Source: Chloroflexota bacterium
Lineage (GTDB): Bacteria; Chloroflexota; Anaerolineae; UBA7937; B3-Chlor
Length of the DNA stretch: 6,037 nt
Direction: 5' to 3'
Assembly (NCBI GenBank): GCA_030616025.1
Contig: JAUWYD010000075.1
Location: forward strand, 1-6,037
This document shows positions 1 to 4,957 of the stretch, piece after piece; within the stretch, counting starts at the first letter, position 1; every line of letters starts with the position of its first letter. A program made the position numbers and the translations under genes. The notes below the pieces were generated by a model. That model was not told where the DNA came from. It made no database searches and saw only the letters and a list, made by a program, of their open reading frames with translations.

Positions 1-648
1 AAGGAGAAAGTTCGCATTCAGCCCGACAATGTGAATTATGGGCTGCTGGGATACCCCGTGTTGATGGCTGCAGACATCACGCTCTACAAGGCCGACACGG
101 TGCCCGTTGGCGAGGATCAAGCGCCACATCTGGAGTTCACGCGGGAGATCGTGCGCCGGTTCAATCACCATTTCGGGCCCACTCTCGTCGAACCTCGGAT
201 AAAGCTCACCGCTTTCCCCCGCGTGATGGGCCTAGATGGTGTGAACAAGATGAGCAAATCCCTGGGCAACCACATCGAGTTGGCCGCCTCCCCGGAGGAG
301 ATGGAGCAACGAGTGCTAACGATGGTAACAGACCCTCAACGGAGATACCGCACTGACCCCGGTCGCCCAGAAGTGTGCAACGTCTTCACCTTCCACGGCT
401 TCTTCTCCCCAGAGCAAGTTCAAGAGATAGAAAGGGATTGCCGCAAAGCAGAGATCGGATGTGTGGATTGCAAGCGAACTCTCGCTCGCAACCTGTCCGC
501 CCGTCTGGCGCCATTCCGCGAGCGACGCGCTGAGCTGAGCAGTGACCCGAAGGCGGTGTGGGACATCCTTGCGGACGGAGCCAGCAGGGCCACTGCAATA
601 GCTGAAGGAACTATGGCCGAAGTCAAGGCCAGAGTGGGCTTGCCCTAG
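1..648 (+). CDS. trpS: Tryptophanyl-tRNA synthetase, C-terminal part (5' end outside window)
   Basis: This is a class I aminoacyl-tRNA synthetase that joins tryptophan to tRNA(Trp) using ATP in the cytoplasm. The reading frame is open from base 1, so about 215 residues are visible of a family usually near 330. The Rossmann-fold N-terminus with its HIGH-like motif is missing. Visible family hallmarks are NYGLLGYPVLMAADI, then the YKAD..PVGEDQ..H.E.TRE segment that lines the tryptophan and tRNA side of the active site. The ATP-binding KMSKS loop, seen exactly as KMSKS, lies at bases 247-261. The C-terminal helical domain contains GCVDCKR, a cysteine-bearing variant I associate with TrpRS of several non-enteric bacterial groups. 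The gene ends in TAG. A small unknown gene follows after 19 bp, suggesting co-transcription. The only uncertainty is the missing 5' end. Confidence 0.97.
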   Translation, partial: KEKVRIQPDNVNYGLLGYPVLMAADITLYKADTVPVGEDQAPHLEFTREIVRRFNHHFGPTLVEPRIKLTAFPRVMGLDGVNKMSKSLGNHIELAASPEEMEQRVLTMVTDPQRRYRTDPGRPEVCNVFTFHGFFSPEQVQEIERDCRKAEIGCVDCKRTLARNLSARLAPFRERRAELSSDPKAVWDILADGASRATAIAEGTMAEVKARVGLP

Positions 649-667
649 AAGGTACTCAGGAGTCAAT

Positions 668-910
668 ATGAGTAGATTGGACCAGTTCAACGCATTGATG
701 AGCTACATCGAGGAGAATCCACAAATCCTCGCCGAGCACGGTGAGAGAGGCACGCAGATCCTGAGGCGAATAGAGGAAGCCTGTCTAGTCCAAGATGCCG
801 AGGCCCTGAGCGACGGGATCGACGAGTTCATATCGCTTCTTACTGGCCGACCAGATTCTAAGAGGGTTCGCACCGGCCAGCTCGCAGAAGCCCATCGAGC
901 ACTTCAATAG
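668..910 (+). CDS. Small helical protein of unknown function, probably frame-truncated
   Basis: I do not recognise this 80-residue protein. It is charged and predicted mostly helical (for example the stretch SYIEENPQILAEHGERGTQ), with no signal peptide, membrane span or cysteine motif. The start is supported by AGGAG at 658-662, five bases before the ATG. It sits 19 bp behind trpS and reads in the same direction, so it is probably in the same transcript. Its C-terminus is suspicious. From about 885 the overlapping frame (open from 810 to a TGA at 954-956) has codons rich in G/C at the third position. It reads on as a plausible helical tail, IEHFNSIRKATRSVLDKMEK. The true protein is therefore likely about 95 residues and the 910 stop an artefact or mutation. 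That is an inference from codon usage and from the tight 4-nt junction with the next ATG at 961. Confidence 0.6.
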   Translation: MSRLDQFNALMSYIEENPQILAEHGERGTQILRRIEEACLVQDAEALSDGIDEFISLLTGRPDSKRVRTGQLAEAHRALQ

Positions 911-956
911 CATCCGGAAAGCCACGAGATCGGTCCTGGACAAGATGGAAAAGTGA
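885..956 (+). other. Out-of-frame coding continuation of the small helical gene
   Basis: In the frame one base ahead of the upstream gene, codons from 885 read QKPIEHFNSIRKATRSVLDKMEK and stop at TGA 954-956. Third codon positions here are mostly G or C, like the neighbouring real genes, and the peptide is amphipathic and charged. The segment has no start codon of its own, so it is best read as the lost C-terminus of the gene starting at 668. A one-base net shift somewhere between 810 and 907 would join the two. The alternative is chance coding appearance over only 23 codons. Confidence 0.4.
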
Positions 957-960
957 CGAG

Positions 961-1104
961 ATGCGCGCTGTTCTCACTCCCACCTGCATTGAAGTGAGGG
1001 GGTACGTCTATGAGGAGATGGACGAGGCGGAGGCCAACCGCCAACTGGAAGGCCTGATTGGTCTCCTGCGGGCTGAAACGCTAAACGGGATGAGGAAGGC
1101 CTGA
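961..1104 (+). CDS. Short ORF, likely the displaced N-terminus of the following membrane protein
   Basis: This is an open frame of 47 codons from ATG 961 to TGA 1102-1104, beginning MRAVLTPTCIEVRGYVYEE. It begins 4 nt after the TGA at 954-956, a spacing typical of genes in one operon. It has only a weak purine-rich ribosome site (GGAAAAG, about 8 bases upstream). It overlaps the frame of the next gene, which is open from 1077 and reads RDEEGLIARRAVDEVYELYVK before reaching its own candidate GTG start at 1119. Shifting back one base near 1095 would give a continuous product of roughly 425 residues. I therefore think this is the true N-terminus of the downstream gene rather than an independent peptide. 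No family recognised. Confidence 0.45.
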   Translation: MRAVLTPTCIEVRGYVYEEMDEAEANRQLEGLIGLLRAETLNGMRKA

Positions 1105-1118
1105 TCGCACGCAGGGCG

Positions 1119-2237
1119 GTGGATGAAGTATATGAGTTATACGTCAAGCTGCTTCCCGGGCATGACTATTGCGCCATCCAGATCTGGGCCACACCAATCA
1201 GCGACGATCATCGCGCTCCCTTCGATAGGGTGCAGGAGATCCTCGACGGCTGGCTGCCTGAGCAACTGGACGGGCAGATACTCAAGGGCACTACGCCCCT
1301 CTTCTCCTTGAAGGTTTACAGCTGCCAAGAGGTCATCCCACGCGAGGAGATGACCTCTCTCTTCGAAGATGATACGAACGTCGTCCGTAGCCGCCTGTAC
1401 TCCAACAGGCTGCAGCTCCCCGCCGATGGCAAAGGGCGACGAGAGAAGTATCTAGTGACCCCGACCAATGGCATGGTCCCCAACCAACTGATATCGAACA
1501 TCGTTGATGATATCTGCCGCGTGGAGACCTACTTCAACAAGATCATCTCCTTCTACGATGCATACCCCGAGATCTACGCCAAGCTCGAGGGCGTGGAAGA
1601 AGAAATCGTGTCCCAGATGGATGAGATTTCGGTGAGACTGGGCGAGGCAGATACGGAAGCGCTGCGGGCCTGGCTTGTCCGGATTAGCCAGAAGTATGGC
1701 CACCTCTCGCTCATCTCCAAGGGCCTGCGCCAGGACTTATTCTCACTGCACTCGAACCTGGGCAATATGAGGTCCACACTACGAGCCTGGGACGAAGAAA
1801 AGGTCAGCAACTACCTTCCTATCTCGGATCTGCTGCTGAAAGACGCCGAGATGGTGAGCAGCGCTTACGACGGCCTTTCTGAGCGGATTCAGGGCATCCA
1901 GGAACAGCTGGGGAACATGATTGCCATGGTAAGGGCGAGGATAGAACTGGGTCAGCAGGAGCAGAGCCTACAGCAACTGACCGACTTGGTCAGAATGGAG
2001 AAGTGCATGGACGTGCTGGAGTTCATTTTCCTGGCCGCGATACTCCTGGAGATCTCTGGCTTCATCTTTGCCGGCCTGGGGGAAATCTGGGGAGTAGGAG
2101 GCACCTCCGGAATTGGACTCCACCACATAGTGACCCATCTTTGGCAGTATCCCGCCCTTCTCACCGCTCTTTTCGTGCCTGTGATCCTGGTCCTGTCCTA
2201 TTTCATCATCAAACTAATAGAGAGGCTCATTGCGTGA
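1119..2237 (+). CDS. Stalk-type membrane protein of unknown family, two C-terminal transmembrane helices
   Basis: This is a 372-residue product if the GTG at 1119 is used. I do not recognise the family. The order of parts is a mixed N-terminal soluble region (1-120), a distinctive basic stretch YSNRLQLPADGKGRREKYL (94-112), and a long helical, probably coiled-coil region (about 125-295, with heptad-like SERIQGIQEQLGNMIAMV). A hydrophobic helix follows (about 300-322, LEFIFLAAILLEISGFIFAG), then a short Gly-rich linker and a second helix (about 345-366, LLTALFVPVILVLSYFIIKL). The soluble portion is therefore large and the membrane anchor C-terminal. This layout recalls CorA-like channels and the RMD1/DUF155 group, but the CorA GMN signature is absent and homology is not shown. 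The GTG has no good ribosome site, and coding continues upstream in frame to 1077. The real start is probably ATG 961 with a frameshift between. The stop codon lies inside a strong hairpin. Confidence 0.75.
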   Translation: MDEVYELYVKLLPGHDYCAIQIWATPISDDHRAPFDRVQEILDGWLPEQLDGQILKGTTPLFSLKVYSCQEVIPREEMTSLFEDDTNVVRSRLYSNRLQLPADGKGRREKYLVTPTNGMVPNQLISNIVDDICRVETYFNKIISFYDAYPEIYAKLEGVEEEIVSQMDEISVRLGEADTEALRAWLVRISQKYGHLSLISKGLRQDLFSLHSNLGNMRSTLRAWDEEKVSNYLPISDLLLKDAEMVSSAYDGLSERIQGIQEQLGNMIAMVRARIELGQQEQSLQQLTDLVRMEKCMDVLEFIFLAAILLEISGFIFAGLGEIWGVGGTSGIGLHHIVTHLWQYPALLTALFVPVILVLSYFIIKLIERLIA

Positions 2238-2244
2238 GCCTCTC
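2220..2244. terminator. Perfect 10-bp inverted repeat between convergent genes, probable bidirectional terminator
   Basis: The left arm GAGAGGCTCA (2220-2229) and right arm TGAGCCTCTC (2235-2244) are exact reverse complements around a 5-base loop, TTGCG. The right arm begins with the TGA stop of the + strand membrane protein. Read on the + strand the hairpin is followed by CTGTGATC, with no T-run. Read on the - strand it is followed by TATTAGTTTG, which is modestly T-rich. It is thus a better intrinsic terminator for the leftward rpoC-S1-membrane protein transcript. For the rightward transcript it may act as a 3' stabilising hairpin. Function is inferred from position and symmetry. Confidence 0.65.
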
Positions 2245-2314
2245 CTGTGATCAACCTCGACGGAGGGGAGCATAACGGACGGAACTCAGCTTCCCATCTG
2301 GAAACACTGAAGAA

Positions 2315-2647
2315 CTATTGCTGTTCGCCCTCCAATTCACTCCTGATCTCGTCACCAAATGCCTGGGCAGCTTCTCTTCCCTTCTGGAACAGGCCGCGGG
2401 CCTCCTCTGGCTCCACGAGTTTGACTATGAGGCGCCGCTCCCCGTCATCCTCTCCGATATCGGTAATGAACGGCACCTTCCTGGTAAGAAGATAGATCCC
2501 GCCAACGATACCGCAGACGGTTGCCAAGGGGAGAAGCATCCCCGCCAGCCAGCCAAACGCAAAGTCCCTGGGCACCCCCATCAACTCGTCAATGTAAGAC
2601 GAGGCACTCAAGGGTGATACGTTCTTCCACGCCCTCTTTCCTGACAT
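2315..2647 (-). CDS. Small single-span membrane protein B (110 aa), paralogue of its neighbour
   Basis: The family is not recognised. I place the start at ATG 2647 because AGGAGGGGG lies just upstream (2657-2665). The longer reading from GTG 2680 would swallow that ribosome site. The product has a short basic N-terminus (MSGKRAWK), one transmembrane helix at about 30-55 (AFGWLAGMLLPLATVCGIVGGI), and then a cytoplasmic or external tail. The tail begins YLLTRKVP, continues with an acidic EDDGERR turn, LVEPEEARGLF, and a charged helix ending in GEQQ. The block YLLT-K-P, DDG, LV-P-E is also present in the upstream gene at matching spacing, which suggests an ancient tandem duplication. It is the last gene of the leftward cluster, 53 bp after its partner, and ends about 70 bp before the convergent hairpin. 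No enzymatic motif seen; the role is unknown. Confidence 0.75.
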   Translation of the reverse strand: MSGKRAWKNVSPLSASSYIDELMGVPRDFAFGWLAGMLLPLATVCGIVGGIYLLTRKVPFITDIGEDDGERRLIVKLVEPEEARGLFQKGREAAQAFGDEIRSELEGEQQ

Positions 2648-2656
2648 GCTTCGCGT

Positions 2657-2665
2657 CCCCCTCCT
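2657..2665 (-). promoter_or_regulatory. Ribosome binding site deciding the start of membrane protein B
   Basis: On the - strand this reads AGGAGGGGG, a strong Shine-Dalgarno sequence ending 9 bases before ATG 2647. It lies inside the longer reading that begins at GTG 2680, so it argues for the shorter 110-residue protein. Confidence 0.7.
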
Positions 2666-2671
2666 AGAATG

Positions 2672-2691
2672 GCTCACCACCCTGGCTGAGC
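2672..2691 (-). other. Small imperfect hairpin between the two membrane-protein genes
   Basis: On the - strand the arms GCTCA and TGAGC flank CCA and TGG around a GGG loop, with one unpaired G in the left side, giving an 8-bp bulged stem. It lies just after the stop of protein A and just before the ribosome site of protein B. It has no T-run, so it is not a convincing terminator. It could tune relative expression or be chance. Confidence 0.3.
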
Positions 2692-2700
2692 ATCCAGATA

Positions 2701-2913
2701 TCAGGCTCTCTCCTTCTCCACCTGCTCCTTGATGATGGTCACCAACTCCTGAGGAGAGACAAGTCCAACAACAGGTCGCCCATCGTCCTTCACTTCAACC
2801 GAAGGCAACTTCCCGGTGAGCAGATAGAGGACAATATTGCCCGCAATCAATACGAATCCTGCCAAACCCAGAATCAACCCCGTGACAAACGCGAGCCTCT
2901 TTATGGCAGACAT
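2701..2913 (-). CDS. Small single-span membrane protein A (70 aa)
   Basis: The family is not recognised. The start at ATG 2913 is supported by GGGAGGAG ending 6 bases upstream. The protein has a short basic N-terminus (MSAIKR), one hydrophobic helix at about 8-32 (FVTGLILGLAGFVLIAGNIV), then YLLTGKLPSVEV, a KDDGRP turn, LVSPQEL and a charged helix ending EQVEKERA. There is no cleavage site suggesting secretion, so it is probably membrane-anchored with a short soluble tail. The tail matches protein B downstream at YLLT-K-P, DDG and LV-P-E. It lies 24 bp after the S1-domain gene and is probably translated from the same transcript. Its job is unknown. Linkage to a ribosomal-type RNA-binding protein could be functional or simply positional. 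Confidence 0.8.
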   Translation of the reverse strand: MSAIKRLAFVTGLILGLAGFVLIAGNIVLYLLTGKLPSVEVKDDGRPVVGLVSPQELVTIIKEQVEKERA

Positions 2914-2937
2914 CTGGCTCTCCTCCCAACAACCAGT

Positions 2938-4818
2938 TCACGATTCCTTAGTCAAATCGGGGCGCTCGGCCACTCGCTGCAGACCTTCGCCCCCATCGGA
3001 TTCCGCAGCCTGCTCGTCCGCCGCGTCCCCGGCCGACAGATCACCAGCTGACTCAGGCTCAGCGCTAGTCTCTACCTCTTCCTGTAGCTCGGTTGAAGAC
3101 CCCGAGTCCTCCTCAGGTTCCGTCAAGGCCTCCACGGTCTCCTCCGCCTCAACCTCCACGCTGGCCTGTGCCTCTTCCTCAACTTCAACTGCAGCTTCTA
3201 CCTCCTCAGCCTCAGCCACGGCCTCCTCCGTGACCGGTGCCTCTTCCTCAACTTCAACTGCAGCTTCTACCTCCTCGGCCTCAGCCACTACCTCCTCCGT
3301 GACCGGTGCCTCTTCCTCGACTTCAACTGCAGCTTCTACCTCCTCAGCCTCAGCCACGGCCTGCTCGGCCTCGGCCACAACCTCCTCCGCGACCGATGCC
3401 TCTTCCTCAACTTCAGCTGCAGCTTCTACCTCCTCAGCTTCGGCCACAACCTCCTCCGTGACCGGTGCCTCTTCCTCAACTTCAACTGCAGCTTCTACCT
3501 CTTCGGCCTCAGCCACTACCTCCTCCGTGACCGCTACCTCTTCCTCGACTTCAACTACAGCTTCTGGCTCCTCAACCTCGGCCACCGCCTCCCGCTCCAC
3601 TTCTGCCTCTGGCGTAATTGGTGCTTCTTCCCCAGCCTCGTCCGCAGCCGCGACTATCTCAGCCAGAGCCTCCTCGCCTTCCACCTCCTCTCGGCTCGGC
3701 GCCTGCTTGAGGCTCAGACCCATGCGCTGCCTGTCAGCGTCGATGCTCAGGATCTTGAGATAAACCTCTTCCCCCTCCCTCACGAGATCCTGGGGAGAGA
3801 AGTCGCCCTCCGACAACTCAGAGACGTGAATCAAGCCCTCAATGCCATCCTCGATGCGAGCGAACGCACCGAAATCTGTGACATTGGTGATGACGCCCTT
3901 CACCACCTGACCGACTTCATACTTCTCCTCGGTCAGCTGCCATGGATCGGGCTTCAGGCGTTTCAAGCTGAGTCCGATCCGTTTCCTCTCACGGTCAACG
4001 CGGAGGACATAGACCTCCACTTCGTCTCCGACGCCCAATACCTCACGAGCATGCTTGACCCGCCGCCATGACAACTCGGAGATATGAATCAAGCCATCGG
4101 CTCCTCCAAGGTCAACGAAAGCCCCAAAATCGCACAGGTTCCGAACCGAGCCCATGCGGATATCCCCTTCTTGGAGTTCGCTCAAGAGCTCTTCCTTGCG
4201 CTTCTCACGCCACTCACGTGAGGCAGCACGCTCCGAGAGAATGAGCCGACGACGCTGGCGATCAACCTCAATGACCTTGAGCACAAGCTCCTGGCCTTCC
4301 ATCTTGGCCAGCATGTCCATGCGGGATTGGTGGTGGCTTCTCCTGCTAAGTCCAGCCACCTGTGAAGCAGGCACGAACCCCCTAATCCGGCCGAAATAGA
4401 CAAGCAGACCACCCTTGTTGCAGCCTGAGACAGTGCCCTCGAATATGCCGTCTTCCTCAAGGAGCTTCTCAGCCTTGCGCCAGTCCTCCATCGTGCGAGC
4501 CATGTTCAGGGACACAATCACATCCCCCTCGGCGCTCTCCGGCCTGAGCACATAGACTGGCACCTTGTCGCCTACCTCTATCTCGGCAAGGGCCTCCTCC
4601 CCCATTCGCTCCAGGTCAGCACTGGGCACAACCCCTTCTGTCTTGCCACCGAAATCGACGATGATCTCATTCTTAGCAATGCTGAGTACCTCAGCGTACT
4701 TAATATCCCCCCGCTTAGGGCGCGTGTAGTCGTACTCGTCCTTGAGGAACTTCCACATGGGCGATCCAGTCCCTTCATCGTTCTTTGAATCTTCTTCGCC
4801 CACAAACTTCTCTACCAT
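2938..4818 (-). CDS. rpsA: S1 RNA-binding protein (ribosomal protein S1-like) with four S1 domains and a long acidic repeat tail
   Basis: This is a 626-residue protein starting at ATG 4818, with GGAGG at 4822-4826 unusually close (3 nt) to the start. A longer reading from GTG 4890 has no ribosome site, so I reject it. There are four S1 (OB-fold) domains at about 36-106, 123-196, 217-287 and 303-371. Domains 3 and 4 carry the canonical DFGAFV/DFGAFA and GLIHISELS/GLIHVSELS motifs, while domains 1 and 2 are diverged (VDFGGKTEGVVP, VYFGRIRGFVP). This arrangement is typical of bacterial S1, which binds mRNA and helps the 30S subunit initiate translation. Residues 375-626 form a Glu/Ala/Val-rich tail, far more acidic than usual, with six 23-residue repeats at about 407-551. 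The gene lies 139 bp behind rpoC and 24 bp before membrane protein A. The symbol is by family; strict orthology to rpsA rather than another S1 protein is likely but unproven. Confidence 0.9.
   Translation of the reverse strand: MVEKFVGEEDSKNDEGTGSPMWKFLKDEYDYTRPKRGDIKYAEVLSIAKNEIIVDFGGKTEGVVPSADLERMGEEALAEIEVGDKVPVYVLRPESAEGDVIVSLNMARTMEDWRKAEKLLEEDGIFEGTVSGCNKGGLLVYFGRIRGFVPASQVAGLSRRSHHQSRMDMLAKMEGQELVLKVIEVDRQRRRLILSERAASREWREKRKEELLSELQEGDIRMGSVRNLCDFGAFVDLGGADGLIHISELSWRRVKHAREVLGVGDEVEVYVLRVDRERKRIGLSLKRLKPDPWQLTEEKYEVGQVVKGVITNVTDFGAFARIEDGIEGLIHVSELSEGDFSPQDLVREGEEVYLKILSIDADRQRMGLSLKQAPSREEVEGEEALAEIVAAADEAGEEAPITPEAEVEREAVAEVEEPEAVVEVEEEVAVTEEVVAEAEEVEAAVEVEEEAPVTEEVVAEAEEVEAAAEVEEEASVAEEVVAEAEQAVAEAEEVEAAVEVEEEAPVTEEVVAEAEEVEAAVEVEEEAPVTEEAVAEAEEVEAAVEVEEEAQASVEVEAEETVEALTEPEEDSGSSTELQEEVETSAEPESAGDLSAGDAADEQAAESDGGEGLQRVAERPDLTKES
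3170..3604 (-). repeat. Six tandem copies of a 69-bp unit encoding an acidic 23-residue repeat
   Basis: On the + strand the phrase CCTCTTCCTC(A/G)ACTTCAACT recurs with small changes near 3171, 3240, 3309, 3399, 3468 and 3537. The spacings are 69, 69, 90, 69 and 69. The 90-bp step is one unit plus a 21-bp (seven-codon) insertion that duplicates VAEAEQA-type codons. All units stay in frame. In protein the unit is about VAEAEEVEAAVEVEEE followed by APVTEEV. Inner copies are close to identical in DNA, which implies recent duplication or ongoing gene conversion. The outermost (N-terminal) copy is the most diverged. Confidence 0.92.
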
Positions 4819-4957
4819 TGTCCTCCAGATTTCCCCCTTTAGATTTGGTTGCCAGCTATGGCGAACCCACACGCCATCAGAAGCTGACACCCGTCTTCCA
4901 GTTCATGGCAAACCCAATAACAACCTGCAAAGCTCACACGGGACGCTTTCCAGCGCA
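4819..4957 (-). other. rpoC to S1-gene spacer
   Basis: This is a 139-bp non-coding gap. I see no convincing intrinsic terminator after rpoC and no clear -10/-35 pair. A short GCCA/TGGC palindrome with a 4-base loop lies at about 4851-4862. Next to the S1 start, the - strand is purine-rich (AAAGGGGGAAATCTGGAGG). The gap is long enough to hold a promoter or a leader for S1 autoregulation, but nothing decides this. Confidence 0.4.

Noticed and set aside
316..690. A 124-codon - strand open frame inside trpS
   Set aside because: It is antisense to an unmistakable TrpRS coding sequence and has no supporting start signal or domain.
1081..1100. Programmed -1 ribosomal frameshift site
   Set aside because: The local sequence (CTAAACGGGATGAGG) has no X XXY YYZ heptamer in the relevant frame and no obvious downstream pseudoknot, so programmed recoding is not supported.
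3170..3604. Periodic repeats as a CRISPR array or iteron-type origin
   Set aside because: The units are contiguous with no unique spacers. They stay in frame with the S1 protein, and their period is a multiple of three, so they are a coding repeat.
2837..3763. A 308-codon + strand open frame rich in Ser, Thr and Ala
   Set aside because: It lies antisense to the S1 protein gene, and its low-complexity Ser/Thr content is the mirror image of the Glu/Ala/Val repeat codons (GAG/GAA give CTC/TTC, and so on). It has no ribosome site and no domain. The 69-bp in-frame periodicity keeps it open by chance.
4819..4890. Extension of the S1 protein to the GTG at 4890
   Set aside because: The extra 24 residues do not look conserved and no ribosome site precedes that GTG. 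A GGAGG sits just before ATG 4818.
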